A DNA stretch of 64,000 nucleotides from CAYZMS01 sp964479625 (GCA_964479625.1 CAYZMS010000010.1:57155-121154), one strand, 5' to 3'. Counted from the stretch's first letter, positions 1 through 9,845 are shown. A program made the numbers and translations. The notes: a model not told the origin generated them from the sequence alone.

Positions 1-270
1 GATCTGATCAAGAACCTGTACAACTATCAGATCATCAACAAGACGCGAGATGAATACCCCGTTGAATTCCGGCTGGTGGAACCAGTGGGGTCCGTCCAAT
101 TGGTCGGACAAACACCAAACACTGTTCCGGAGGGGGTCTCTGAAGGTGCTTTATTCATTGTTATCGATAAATCCAAACTGGATGGCAGAAAAACAAAGAT
201 CACCGTGGAGGTCTATTCAGGAGATAAAATGATCGATAAGGTACGCACTAATTTTATGGGGCCCATTTGA
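1..270 (+). CDS. ccoG: CcoG/FixG cytochrome c oxidase accessory protein, C-terminal fragment
   Basis: The window opens inside this gene; only the last 89 codons are present, reading from base 1 in frame 1 to TGA at 268-270. The visible part matches the C-terminal Ig-like domain of the CcoG/RdxA/FixG family (ending IDKVRTNFMGPI), a membrane iron-sulfur protein that takes part in copper delivery to cbb3-type cytochrome c oxidase. The ferredoxin-like [4Fe-4S] part would lie upstream of the window. The next two genes (FixH-like, SafE-like) are the usual neighbours in Bacteroidota cbb3 maturation clusters, which supports the call. A short in-frame GTG start at 76 is internal and not the true start. 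Confidence 0.85.
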   Translation, partial: DLIKNLYNYQIINKTRDEYPVEFRLVEPVGSVQLVGQTPNTVPEGVSEGALFIVIDKSKLDGRKTKITVEVYSGDKMIDKVRTNFMGPI

Positions 271-366
271 GTGGAGTGATAAGGGACCTCATAGGTTTTT
301 GGCCTGTAGGCAAAAACCCAACATCAGCTATAAAAGCTGGTTGCCAGGACTACAAAAATTATAATT

Positions 367-810
367 ATGAAATTCAATTGGGGCATTGGTATCGCCTTGT
401 TTTACAGCTTTTTTGTGCTGGCTTTGGTTTATCAGGTTTGGAAATCCACCCAATACGACCATAGTCTCGTTTCAGATCATTACTACGCCGATGACTTGAA
501 ATACCAGGAGCATTATAACAAGCTTAAGAACAAGCAGCAACTCAGCACGGATCTTAAAATAATCGAACTGGAAGACCGCGGGGGTATTGCCCTGCGCTTT
601 CCCCCGGAAGTAAGTAAGATCCGGGGAGAAGTGCACTTTTTCTGTCCCTCTGATAGTAAGTTGGACTTTCGGCTTCCGGTACAGGCCAAAGGGCCACAGC
701 AAGAACAATTTGTGCCTACGAAAGGGCTGAAAAACGGTTTGTGGAAAATCAAGGTAGACTGGCAGGCTGATGGTACTGCCTACTACTCAGAAGAAGCTAT
801 TGTAATTTGA
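367..810 (+). CDS. ccoH: FixH/CcoH family protein, cbb3 oxidase assembly
   Basis: 147 residues. An N-terminal membrane anchor (about residues 4-24, GIGIALFYSFFVLALVYQVW) is followed by a periplasmic domain with the FixH-type opening YYADDLKYQEHYNKL, which in the family follows the helix directly. FixH/CcoH is a small single-span protein needed for assembly or stability of cbb3 cytochrome oxidase. It lies 96 bases after ccoG and 85 bases before the SafE-like gene on the same strand, so the three are probably co-transcribed. The start ATG at 367 gives the normal short cytoplasmic N-terminus (MKFNWG). Confidence 0.85.
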   Translation: MKFNWGIGIALFYSFFVLALVYQVWKSTQYDHSLVSDHYYADDLKYQEHYNKLKNKQQLSTDLKIIELEDRGGIALRFPPEVSKIRGEVHFFCPSDSKLDFRLPVQAKGPQQEQFVPTKGLKNGLWKIKVDWQADGTAYYSEEAIVI

Positions 811-895
811 TTGGTCTGGCATTTGGGTATATGGGAATCAAATGACCAGGTAGCCTGACTGATCCTTAAACATTCATCATTAAATTCCGGAAAAC

Positions 896-1594
896 ATGTT
901 TCTCTGGACAGCCTTCATGCTGGGTTTAGCGGGAAGTTTACATTGCGTAGGCATGTGTGGACCGATCGCGCTGGCATTGCCCTATCAGGGGACCAACCGC
1001 TGGTATGGTGCCGGGAATGTGTTGCTGTACAACCTGGGCAGGGTGAGCACCTACGCAGGCCTGGGCCTGCTGATCGGATTTTTGGGTAGAGGCATCTTTA
1101 TGGCCGGTTTGCAAATTTATTTTTCTCTTGCCCTTGGTATTATCCTCTTACTAGTCGCCCTTTTGTCGATTGATGTGGAAGGGCGTATCCTTCGGGTTCC
1201 CCTCATTTTCCAATTGAACCGGTGGGTAAAGGTCAAAATGGCTAAGTTGTTGGGCCAAAATAGTCGTAGCGCCCTTTATGGGATTGGAATGCTCAACGGA
1301 TTGCTACCCTGTGGTCTGGTTTATATGGCTGTCGTAGGCGCAGTTTCCACCGGTAGCCCGGAAAGGGGTGCTGCTTATATGGCCCTCTTCGGATTGGGCA
1401 CCATCCCCTTAATGCTCAGCCTGGCTCTTGCCGGACAATTCATCGACCTCAAATGGCGAAACCGCCTGAGGCGGCTGGTTCCCGTTTTTCTTACCTTCTT
1501 TGCCCTTTTGTTTATCGCCCGCGGGCTCAACTTTGAGATCCCTTCTTCCGTGCGCTTCTGGGATGATATGGGGGACGTCCCCATGTGCCACTAG
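896..1594 (+). CDS. Sulfite exporter TauE/SafE-type (DsbD_2-like) membrane protein of the cco cluster
   Basis: 232 residues with about six hydrophobic helices. The first helix carries GLAGSLHCVGMCGPIALALP, with a C-x4-C pair typical of the family often called sulfite exporter TauE/SafE or UreH-like and related to DsbD. A second family signature, GMLNGLLPCGLVYMA, is near residue 127. Members encoded beside ccoG and fixH are thought to help copper or heme handling for cbb3 oxidase; the exact substrate is not shown by sequence. The C-terminus ends in MGDVPMCH, a possible metal-binding Met/Cys/His tail. It is the last gene of the cluster, and the following 245 bases to the next likely start are AT-rich. 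Confidence 0.8.
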   Translation: MFLWTAFMLGLAGSLHCVGMCGPIALALPYQGTNRWYGAGNVLLYNLGRVSTYAGLGLLIGFLGRGIFMAGLQIYFSLALGIILLLVALLSIDVEGRILRVPLIFQLNRWVKVKMAKLLGQNSRSALYGIGMLNGLLPCGLVYMAVVGAVSTGSPERGAAYMALFGLGTIPLMLSLALAGQFIDLKWRNRLRRLVPVFLTFFALLFIARGLNFEIPSSVRFWDDMGDVPMCH

Positions 1595-1838
1595 ACATTT
1601 TCCCCTCTGGATCGACCATTCCCCTTTTCGGAATTGTTAAAATTAAATTTTACACAATAGCGACATACCCTTATTTAATTTAAGTTTTAACACTTTTTTT
1701 TGATTTTTCATTGGAATTGCCCGACCCAATTGGCAGCTTATGTTGTTTAGATTTTGTATTTTATCCAAAATCGAACAAAACGGTAAAAGAGCCGCTTTGA
1801 AAGTTTGTTACCGATTATCTATTCTTAACCAAACCCAA

Positions 1839-2075
1839 ATGGGCATGATGCACAGGTCAGTGAAGCGAAAGCTGATTAGAGCCAGAATCAAATTAAACCA
1901 AACAGTCGCCCAAATCCTGGAGATCAACAAGAGACGGAAGCGACTAAAGTACCTGAAAAACGCCCGGGAGAAACGGGTGCTATTGAAAGAGGAGTTGAAA
2001 GTACTGAACAAAACGGCCGAACACCAAAGCCGTTTGATCAGGCATTATGAGAATCAATTAACGAAAACCGAGTAG
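1839..2075 (+). CDS. Small basic helical protein, hypothetical
   Basis: The open frame runs from 1740, but I favour the ATG at 1839 (MGMMHRSVKRK), giving 78 residues. The upstream extension is irregular and overlaps the AT-rich spacer. The product is very basic in its first half and continuous amphipathic helix afterwards (KRLKYLKNAREKRVLLKEEL), compatible with a short coiled coil or nucleic-acid-binding helix. I recognise no family. It stands alone between the cco cluster and the convergent fabH, with a hairpin just after its stop. It could be spurious, although the Lys/Arg/Glu heptad pattern is more coherent than expected for chance translation. Confidence 0.4.
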   Translation: MGMMHRSVKRKLIRARIKLNQTVAQILEINKRRKRLKYLKNAREKRVLLKEELKVLNKTAEHQSRLIRHYENQLTKTE

Positions 2076-2082
2076 CGGGGCT

Positions 2083-2118
2083 GGGAGTCTCCAAGTTCTT
2101 TTTTGCTTAGAGACTCCC
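2083..2118. terminator. Hairpin between convergent genes
   Basis: A perfect 9-bp inverted repeat, GGGAGTCTC (2083-2091) and GAGACTCCC (2110-2118), encloses an 18-base loop with three more possible pairs. It lies 7 bases after the small plus-strand gene and 65 bases beyond the end of fabH, which reads toward it. T-rich sequence (ATTTTTAGG) follows at 2127 on the plus strand. Position and shape suit a terminator serving one or both genes. Confidence 0.5.
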
Positions 2119-2183
2119 GAAAACGATTTTTAGGTATGCTCTTTTCCTATAGATGGGAATGCTTTTCCTGAAGCCTTTTTCCC

Positions 2184-3251
2184 TTACCAGCGAATCAGTG
2201 CACTTCCCCAGGTAAATCCACTACCAAAGGCCGCCAAACAAACCAGATCCCCCTTATTGACTTTTCCAGCTTCATAGGCTTCGCAAAGTGCGATCGGAAT
2301 AGATGCAGCAGTAGTATTCCCGTACTTTTGGATGTTATTCCAAACCTGGTCATCCCTCAAGCCCAATCGACTCTGTACAAACTGACTGATCCTTAAGTTG
2401 GCCTGGTGCGGTACGAACATATCAATGTCTTCCTTTTTTAACCCTGTGGATTCCAAGGCTTCCATAATGACTTCCGGGAATTTCTGAACAGCCAGTTTGA
2501 AAACGAACTGGCCCTCCATTTCAGGGTAAAATTGTGCATTATCCAGCATGTACTGAGTAACGAATACTTCACCGAACTCTGTGTCGGGAAATCCGTAATC
2601 TACCTCCTCTCCCGCTTTTTTTGCATGGTACCCACCATGTGCCCCAGGGTTGATAAGAGCCAGTTTTTCGGCATAGGTCCCATCGGAATGTAAATGGGTG
2701 GTTAAAACACCTTCATTTTCTTTTTCGGTAGGCTGGAGTAGAACTGCCCCTGCACCATCTCCAAAGATCACTGTCACGGCCCGGCCACGAGTGGAATAAT
2801 CCAGCCCCGTGGAGTGCATTTCCGCACCGACCAGCAGTATATTCTTATACATTCCCGACCGGATAAATTGATCGGCAACTGAAAGTCCATACACAAACCC
2901 AGAGCATTGGTTTCGAATATCCAGGGCACCGATCTCGGTTTTGGTAATACCCAATTCGCGTTGGAGCAAGACTCCGCAACCTGGAAAATAATAATCCGGG
3001 CTAAGCGTAGCGAAAATGATAAAATCTACTTCTTCTTTGGTGATGCCGGCGCGCTCAATCGCGATTTCCGCGGCCCGGGCACCCATGGTAGTGGTGGTTT
3101 CTGCATGCTTTTCCCCAAAATGACGCTCTTTAATCCCGGTACGCTCCTGGATCCATTCATCCGACGTATCCATGAATTGGGTAAGGTCATTATTGGTAAC
3201 AACACGTTCGGGCACATAACTGCCGATGCCCGCAATTTTGGATCGTAACAT
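2184..3251 (-). CDS. fabH: 3-oxoacyl-ACP synthase III (FabH/KAS III)
   Basis: 355 residues. KAS III condenses acetyl-CoA (or a branched acyl-CoA) with malonyl-ACP to start type II fatty acid synthesis in the cytoplasm. The catalytic triad is visible: Cys116 in IRNQCSGFVYG, His282 in VPHQANLRI and Asn312 in KYGNTTAASIPIA. The N-terminal thiolase-fold signature GIGSYVPERVVTN and the DEWIQERTGI motif are intact. It is about 20-30 residues longer than E. coli FabH because of an insertion around residues 205-250, common in Bacteroidota homologues often annotated as ketoacyl-ACP synthase III. It is transcribed alone and divergently from the response regulator. Confidence 0.95.
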   Translation of the reverse strand: MLRSKIAGIGSYVPERVVTNNDLTQFMDTSDEWIQERTGIKERHFGEKHAETTTTMGARAAEIAIERAGITKEEVDFIIFATLSPDYYFPGCGVLLQRELGITKTEIGALDIRNQCSGFVYGLSVADQFIRSGMYKNILLVGAEMHSTGLDYSTRGRAVTVIFGDGAGAVLLQPTEKENEGVLTTHLHSDGTYAEKLALINPGAHGGYHAKKAGEEVDYGFPDTEFGEVFVTQYMLDNAQFYPEMEGQFVFKLAVQKFPEVIMEALESTGLKKEDIDMFVPHQANLRISQFVQSRLGLRDDQVWNNIQKYGNTTAASIPIALCEAYEAGKVNKGDLVCLAAFGSGFTWGSALIRW

Positions 3252-3528
3252 AATCGTGAATTTTTCTTACTTTACTTCTTATGAGAGAAAACGGGCGAAA
3301 TCCGGTACTTTTTGAGTTCGATCAGAGGCTAATTTGGTTTACTTGGTCTCAGCTATTGATCCTGGAAAAACGGGCAAGGAAGTTAAATGAACTTGCCAAA
3401 CTTATACTCTCCACTCAAGGCAGTGCCCAGATTTCGATAAATTAAATTTAGACAAAAAATTTTCCCTTTCTAAAAAGCAGCAACAAAATAGGCTTTTTTG
3501 CTTTAAAAGGGCGGGTAAGCATAGCATC

Positions 3529-4171
3529 ATGTCCAGCCAAATCGGGATAATTGAAGGTAACCGAACCATATCTAATACGGTAAGCACCTACCTGAAGACA
3601 GCTTCCACTATGGAAGTGGTGTTATGTACCAGTAATGTTGAAAGCTTTTTACAGAAAGCGAGCCAGCTTCAAAGGCCCCTTATGTTTATTACTAGATATC
3701 GCCCTGCCCGGAGGCATGTCAGGTCTTGAAGGGATTTCCCATATCCATGAGCGCTTTCCTGATCTCAATATTGTAATGCTTACCGCAAAAGAAGATTCCG
3801 ATGTCATTTTTGAGGCCCTTTGTGCCGGAGCGGTAGCCTATCTTTCGAAAAGGGCTTCCCTGGCAGAAATATTGAATTGCCTGGAGGTGGTAGTGGCAGG
3901 AGGATCCTTCATGAGCCCTGATATTGCTCAAAAAGTGGTCCGCCACTTTCAACAAAAGCCAGAGAAAAGACAAAAAAAATTGGTAGAACTAACTCCCCGG
4001 CAGGAAGAAATCATCCGGGAGATCGTCGCTGGAAAAAGCTATCAACAAACTGCCGACGAATTGGGAATCTCCCTGGAGACCGTCCGCGACCATATTAAAA
4101 AAATATATACCCGACTGCAAGTTCATAGCAAAGCGGAATTGATCCGATTGAAAATGGAAGGAAAAATTTGA
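3529..4171 (+). pseudogene. NarL/LuxR-type response regulator with a +1 frameshift in the receiver domain
   Basis: Two overlapping reading frames encode one protein. The first (from ATG 3529) gives the N-terminal half of a receiver domain (MSSQIGIIEGNRT to SQLQRPLM). The second frame supplies LLLDIALPGGMSG with the phospho-acceptor Asp and its D-x3-P motif, then a C-terminal GerE/LuxR helix-turn-helix (LTPRQEEIIREIVAGKSYQQ, TVRDHIKKIYTRLQVHSK). The frames join perfectly if one T is removed from TTT at about 3684-3686; the repaired protein would be 213 residues, normal for the family. The acidic pocket near the N-terminus is reduced to a single Glu (IIEGN). It abuts the kinase gene without a gap. 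It could be a real pseudogene or a sequence error. Confidence 0.8.
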
Positions 4172-7100
4172 GTGCTCATGGTCTTTAGGTCTGGCTTATC
4201 TTTACGAAAACTGCTTTGGTTTACCGCTTTTTTTTACTTCTTTTTTAAACTTCCGGCGCAGCCCATAGTAAAAGCCCACTTCACGATTCGGGATGGATTA
4301 CCCGCTTCAAGTGTAGCTGCCATCCATTGGGATCAACTGGGTTATTTGTGGGTGGGGACCTATTACGGCCTTAGTCGTTTTGACGGCTATGAGTTCATCA
4401 ATTTCCTGAATGCACCTCAGGCCAGATACCGGATATCCGCAGAATCAGTAGATGCCCTTACCCCTTTTCAGGATAGCCTGATGCTAGTCCGGTTTTATCA
4501 AAATTATCGCTACTTTGACATCATCAATGTACAAACCCTGGAAACACAAACGGTCCAACTGACGGAGCTATCCACCAAAACGAGGGGAACCATTCGATTA
4601 GTGGAGTTACACCCCGATCACCAGTGGATGAAGGTCTTTTCCACCACTCTGGATTCTACATTTTGGTACCGGTATTGCTTTGCCGGTAATGATTTGGAAA
4701 TGGTGCATCAATGGCGGCAACCCAGGCTTTCTCAGGCATCTTCCCTGGAATTAACCTTTACGGAAAAAGGAAGCCTGCTGTTGAATGATTCCGATATAGG
4801 CCTGCAATTGCTCCGGCGGGGTACGGGCGTTTTGAAAACCTTTATAAATGAAGATTTTATCCAGGGAGCAGAACGGTCCGGCCCCCTACCCGACGCGGTA
4901 GAAGTAATCCATACAGATGCTCAGGGCCGAACCTGGTTAGCCTTTCAGGATTCACCGGGAGTTTATGAATACCTTCCGGCTTCCAGGCAGTTCCAGCTAA
5001 ATGCCCATTTTCCATCAGGTCATCCCTTCAAAAGGGTGTGGGAAGACAATAATGGTCAGTTAATCTGGATGTGTAGTGATCGAATTGCCCGGTTCCCGAA
5101 GCCGTACGCCTTTTATCGTTATACTCCAGAAGGCAGGCTGGAATTGATCCCGGAATTGGCAGAACAATACCCGGGCTTCATTACCCTTCATTCGAACGAT
5201 TTTCAAAACAACCTACTGGTCGGCCATCAGGCGGGCCTGAATTTCCTGGATGCCAATTTCAAGGGAGTGAACCAGATCCTATCACGGGAGCTGGAGGGCG
5301 ATGAGTGGGGCACTCTGATCAGAGGATTTTCTTCTGATGGGGACAGTCTAATCTTTTTTGCCCGGGAGATCAATAACTGGTTCGCTTATAACCGGTTTAA
5401 CGAAAAGCTGGATACCATCACCATTCGTGAGCGGGATGGGAGTCCCGTACCTTTTAAATGCGGATTCGACCTGGAGTATGACCCAGAAGGCTGTCTTTGG
5501 GGGATTGCTTGCGATGGAAATGACCGTGGTTACCTGTTCCAATATGACTTGGATAAAGACAGTTCCCGCTATTTCATAAGCGATGCCCATTTTTATGCCA
5601 TTTATCGCCGTCTGGACGGCACCCTCCTGCTCGGCGCCCGTAACCTTTTCATCGAAGAGGGAATGCTGCTGACCTTTGACCAACGCAGCGGGCAATTCCA
5701 CCCCTACCTGACCAGGAAGGGGATTAATCCATTTCTGAATACCCGCCCTTCTTTCATCATGGAGGACAGTAAAGGGTGTCTTTGGGTGGGTACCGATCAG
5801 GGGGCTTTTCGTATTCAACCGGACATAGGAGAGGTTTTACATTTTTTTTACGGATGAAGATCATGAAAATGGCCTGTTGAGCAATACCATCAATTTTATT
5901 CATGAGGACCAGGAGGGAGGTATTTGGTTGGGTACAGCCAATGGCCTGAGCAAGTGGATCGAACCCACCAATACTTTCAAGACCAACACGCACCAGGATG
6001 GCCTGAGAAGCCATGTGCTCGCCGGTTTGGTCGAAGATGATTCCGGTAATTTCTGGATCAGTACTTTTAGCAGCCTGGTCTATTTCGACCGAAAGAATGG
6101 CAACTTCCAGTATTACACCCAACGAGATGGCCTGAGTCATAACGAGTTCAATCGCTTTTCCTTTTTCAAGGATCAAGACAGAAGATTATATTTTGGAGGG
6201 GTAAATGGCATTAATACCTTTTTTCCGGACGACCTTAAGAAAGAGGCGCCACTATTTATGGCCCAATTGGCCAGGGTTAATTGCTATAATACGCGTAAAG
6301 AGGAGTATATCGATCAACGGGATCATTTACAAAACCTGCAAAGCATTACCCTACACCCCTATGATGTTCGGCTGGAACTTGACCTCATGGCCCCCTTCTT
6401 TGATGAGCCAGGAGAGAATATGTTCAGCTCCCGGCTTCTTCCTACCGAACCCGAATGGACCCCTCCCAGTCGAAACTCCAAAATCCGATTCGAATACCTA
6501 AAGCCAGGAACTTACCAATTGGAGGTGCGAATCGCTAACTCCAATGGGCAATGGTCTCCGAAAATTCGAAAATTGAAGGTGCTGGTCCAGCCAAAGTTTT
6601 ATGAAACCGCCTGGTTTAAATTACTGGCTGTTTTACTTACTGCAGCCCTCGCAGCGGGTATAGCCATCTATCACTGGTACCAAAGGCTTCAAAAGGAGCG
6701 CTTACGCACGGAGTTATCCAGTAATCTGCACGATGAAGTAAGCGGCATGATCGCCGGTGTTGCCATGCAAACCGACCTGCTTCAACAGTTACATCCCAAT
6801 TTTGAACGAGTGGATCAATTGCGTAAAATGGGGATCACCCTGCGGTCTGCCATGTCCAAGATCCAGGACATTCTTTGGTCAGTAGATGCTCGAAAAGATA
6901 GTATGGAGGAATTAATCGAAAAAATGAAACAGGATGCGGTTGAGCTCTTAAGCCCATTGGGAATCCAATCCGAATTCCAGGTAAAGAACCTCCCCCTTCA
7001 TAAAAAGCTTCCAGTCAATATTCGACAGGAACTGTATTTTATTTTCAAGGAAGCGCTCAACAATAGCGCCAAACATTCCAATGCCAGCAAGGTGCAGATT

Positions 7101-7290
7101 ATCATTGCTCACCGGGAAAAGCAGTTCTTTTTTGAGGTTAAGGATAATGGCCAAACGCAAAAAGGCAAAAACACTCCTGAGGGCCAGGGTTTAAAAAAAC
7201 ATGGCCATGCGCGCAGAGCGGATTGGGGCAGAGCTTGAAGTAAATAGCAGTCCAAGCTACAGGATCCGTTTACGCACTAAGAAATTGTAG
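4172..7290 (+). pseudogene. Reg_prop/Y_Y_Y sensor histidine kinase broken by two +1 frameshifts
   Basis: The gene begins at GTG 4172 or ATG 4178, directly after the regulator stop. The first frame (to 5857) has a signal peptide and the first beta-propeller (two-component regulator propeller) repeats, such as GYLWVGTYYGLSRFDGYEF. It fails at a T8 run near 5842-5849; with seven T the reading continues FFTDEDHENGLLSNTINFIH. The second part holds more propeller blades (GGIWLGTANGLSKW), a Y_Y_Y domain, one membrane helix (about 6602-6670), a HisKA_3 dimerisation domain (SSNLHDEVSGMIAG) and the HATPase N box (FKEALNNSAKHSNAS). It fails again at an A7 run near 7193-7199; with six A it reads GLKNMAMRAERIGAEL and ends at TAG 7288-7290. 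The repaired protein would be about 1038 residues. It is the cognate partner of the preceding regulator. Confidence 0.85.
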
Positions 7291-7373
7291 TACTTGTACC
7301 ACATGTTCATGGGGTTTCTCTCCCTCTTTTTTGATTGTATCTTTACACGGAGTTTAACAAGAAGCGTTTTACC

Positions 7374-7405
7374 AGGAGCTTCCGGATAACGGGAGTTCCT
7401 TTTTT
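7374..7405 (+). terminator. Rho-independent terminator after the sensor kinase
   Basis: AGGAGCTTCCG (7374-7384) pairs with CGGGAGTTCCT (7390-7400) with two G-U wobbles and a GATAA loop. Six T follow at once (7400-7405). It lies 84 bases after the repaired kinase stop. Confidence 0.6.
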
Positions 7406-7504
7406 AGTCTCATTTCCGGCAAGCAAGATTTTCTGCATATCTAGCAACCTCTTTTGCCCGGAAACCCTGGAGCGCAGGTTTCAATTGATAGAACTAATTT
7501 TTTA

Positions 7505-7547
7505 GGGGGAGCAGCTTACCTTGCCCGGTAGGATAGTTTGCTCCCCC
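7505..7547. other. Nested hairpin 58 bases upstream of recQ
   Basis: A perfect 9-bp stem, GGGGGAGCA with TGCTCCCCC, encloses a loop that can form an inner TACC/GGTA stem around TTGCCC. It is preceded by AATTTTTTA and followed by ACCTTTTGT. It could be part of the recQ leader or a second terminator of the kinase transcript; the downstream T run is short and interrupted. Confidence 0.4.
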
Positions 7548-7605
7548 ACCTTTTGTATCTTCCAGATTAAATACTTAAGTTTGCTTTATAACAATACACA
7601 CTCGA

Positions 7606-9738
7606 ATGCAGCTAGCAACTGCCCTTGAGGCCTTAAGGCAATATTTCGGATATGAGGATTTCCGGCCCATGCAGGCAAAGGTAATCGAACAGCTTTATGC
7701 CGGGAAGGATGCTGTAGTACTGATGCCGACAGGGGGTGGTAAGTCCATTTGTTATCAGATCCCGGCGATTACTCAAAAGGGAGTAGGTATTGTGGTTTCC
7801 CCGCTGATCGCCCTGATGCGGGATCAGGTAGAGGGATTAAAGGCAAATGGTATTCGGGCAGCCTTCCTGAACAGCAGTTTGCATGCTTCGGATCAACAGG
7901 TAGTCGAACAATTGCTTTTTCAGGGCGAAGTAGATCTGCTGTACATTTCTCCAGAAAAACTGGTTTCCCATGGTTTTTCCCCTTTACTGAAACGACTGGA
8001 CATTTGCTTGTTCGCCGTCGATGAAGCGCATTGTATTTCCTCCTGGGGACATGATTTTCGGCCGGAATATACCCGTCTTGCCTTTCTAAAACGCGATTTC
8101 CCTCAGGTACCCATGGTAGCCCTTACCGCTACAGCAGATCGACTTACCCGTAAAGATATCGTCACCCAATTGCAACTGCAGTCGCCGAAAGTATTCCTTG
8201 CCTCTTTTGACCGACCCAATATCAGCCTGAATGTTCGACCTGGTCAAAAGCGCCTGGAACAAATACTGGAATTCCTTTCTGCTCGCAGGGATCAGGCTGG
8301 AATTCTATATTGTCTTTCCAGGAAAAGTACCGAAAAAATGGCCATAAAACTGCAAAGGGCAGGTTTCCGGGCGGAGGCGTATCACGCCGGGCTCAAAAGT
8401 GAGGAACGGGACCAAGTGCAGGATGGTTTCATTAACGACCGTATCGATATCGTTTGTGCCACCATTGCATTTGGCATGGGGATCGATAAGTCCAATATTC
8501 GTTGGGTCATTCACTACAACCTCCCAAAGAATGTAGAAGGCTATTATCAGGAGATCGGCCGGGCAGGGCGAGACGGGCTTCCTGCTGAGGCACTGCTTTT
8601 TTACAGTTTCTCTGATGTCAATCTTTTACGAGATATCCTTTCCCAGGGGGAAAGTGATCAGATGGAATTACAATTGGCCAAACTGGACCGGATGCGACAA
8701 TACGCCGATGCGCCGACCTGTCGAAGGAAAATACTATTGGCTTATTTTAACGAGACTATGGAGGCCGATTGCGGGAATTGCGATAATTGTAAAAATCCGC
8801 CCATTTTCGTTGACGGCACGGTGATCGCGCAAAAAGCTTTATCCGCCGTTTACCGTCTTCGACAACAGGCTCCGCTAAACCTGGTCGTAGACGTATTGAG
8901 GGGGTCAGGTCGAAAAGAAATCCAACAGCTGGGTTATCACCAAATTAAAACCTTTGGTGCCGGGCGGGATATCAGCCAGGCCGATTGGCAACAATATCTG
9001 GCTCAACTCATTAATTTAGGCTTGCTGGATATCGCCTATGATCGAAACCAGGCACTGCAACTTAACGATGCCAGCAAAGAAGTGTTGTTCGAAGGAAAAA
9101 AGGTATCCCTGGTTCAACCCGCCGCCTTACGCAAACGGCGGGAGGAAGAAAAATCCCGCCTGCGAAGCCGCTCCGAAACAGAACGCCAACAGGATGCCCT
9201 GTTCGAATTGCTACGGCAGGTCCGTAAACAACTGGCACAAGAGCATGGTCTGCCCCCCTACCTCATTTTTAATGATGTCAGTTTAAAAGAAATGGCGGCC
9301 AAACGGCCAATAAGCGACGAAGACATGCTGGCCATTGAAGGAGTAAACCCCAGGAAACTGCAACGCTATGGAGATCTGTTCAAAGAAGAGATATTGGGTT
9401 TTGTCAAGCAGAATGTTCGAAAAGGAGCAGGAGAATCTTCCCGCCTCAGCCTAGAGCTATTCCGGAAACACCGCTCTGTGGAGGCCGTTGCTAATGAACG
9501 GGAACTGGCTTTGCGCACCATCTACTCCCACCTGGCTGAAGCCTACCAAGCCGGGGAAGATCTGGATATCTCCCCCCTCATTAGCCCGCAGGAACTCAGT
9601 CAGGTTATCGCACTGCTACCAAAAATGGAACAACCGTTCCGCCTGAAGCCCCTGTTCGAGGCCCTTCATGAGCAGATCAGCTACGAAAAGATCCAATTGG
9701 CCATTGCCCATTATCACCGAACGGTTAGCCTTTACTAA
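7606..9738 (+). CDS. recQ: ATP-dependent DNA helicase RecQ
   Basis: 710 residues, full length for the long bacterial RecQ class. It unwinds DNA 3' to 5' in recombination repair. Seen are Walker A PTGGGKS (41-47), the DEAH box in VDEAHCISSWGHDFRPEY (DEAH 139-142), motif VI QEIGRAGRDG (315-324), the zinc-binding Cys set C372, C389, C392 and C395, the winged-helix RQC region, an HRDC domain (about 525-600) and a C-terminal helix-turn-helix extension (about 620-700, with ANERELALRTIYSHLAEAY). The gene stands alone; upstream is a structured leader, downstream the convergent GDPD gene. The ATG at 7606 puts the normal short N-terminus before helicase motif 0 (FGYEDFRPMQ). Confidence 0.97.
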   Translation: MQLATALEALRQYFGYEDFRPMQAKVIEQLYAGKDAVVLMPTGGGKSICYQIPAITQKGVGIVVSPLIALMRDQVEGLKANGIRAAFLNSSLHASDQQVVEQLLFQGEVDLLYISPEKLVSHGFSPLLKRLDICLFAVDEAHCISSWGHDFRPEYTRLAFLKRDFPQVPMVALTATADRLTRKDIVTQLQLQSPKVFLASFDRPNISLNVRPGQKRLEQILEFLSARRDQAGILYCLSRKSTEKMAIKLQRAGFRAEAYHAGLKSEERDQVQDGFINDRIDIVCATIAFGMGIDKSNIRWVIHYNLPKNVEGYYQEIGRAGRDGLPAEALLFYSFSDVNLLRDILSQGESDQMELQLAKLDRMRQYADAPTCRRKILLAYFNETMEADCGNCDNCKNPPIFVDGTVIAQKALSAVYRLRQQAPLNLVVDVLRGSGRKEIQQLGYHQIKTFGAGRDISQADWQQYLAQLINLGLLDIAYDRNQALQLNDASKEVLFEGKKVSLVQPAALRKRREEEKSRLRSRSETERQQDALFELLRQVRKQLAQEHGLPPYLIFNDVSLKEMAAKRPISDEDMLAIEGVNPRKLQRYGDLFKEEILGFVKQNVRKGAGESSRLSLELFRKHRSVEAVANERELALRTIYSHLAEAYQAGEDLDISPLISPQELSQVIALLPKMEQPFRLKPLFEALHEQISYEKIQLAIAHYHRTVSLY

Positions 9739-9845
9739 GTTTAATGTGAAGGGGATAAGCTCAAATGGTCTATTCCTGAAATAGTTTGACTTCACCTCTC
9801 CTACCGTCACAGTCGATCCAGGTGGGACGGACAAGGGCTAAACTC

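Larger units (their letters stand above)
7291..7605. other. Intergenic region between sensor kinase and recQ
   Basis: 315 bases without a gene. It holds the terminator at 7374-7405 and a second inverted repeat, GGGGGAGCA (7505-7513) with TGCTCCCCC (7539-7547), whose 25-base loop contains the smaller pair TACC/GGTA. I found no tRNA, no conserved riboswitch core and no plausible small reading frame. Confidence 0.6.

Noticed and set aside
3472..3499. Hairpin AAAAAGC/GCTTTTT upstream of the response regulator
   Set aside because: Short and AT-rich; expected by chance in such a spacer, with no role supported.
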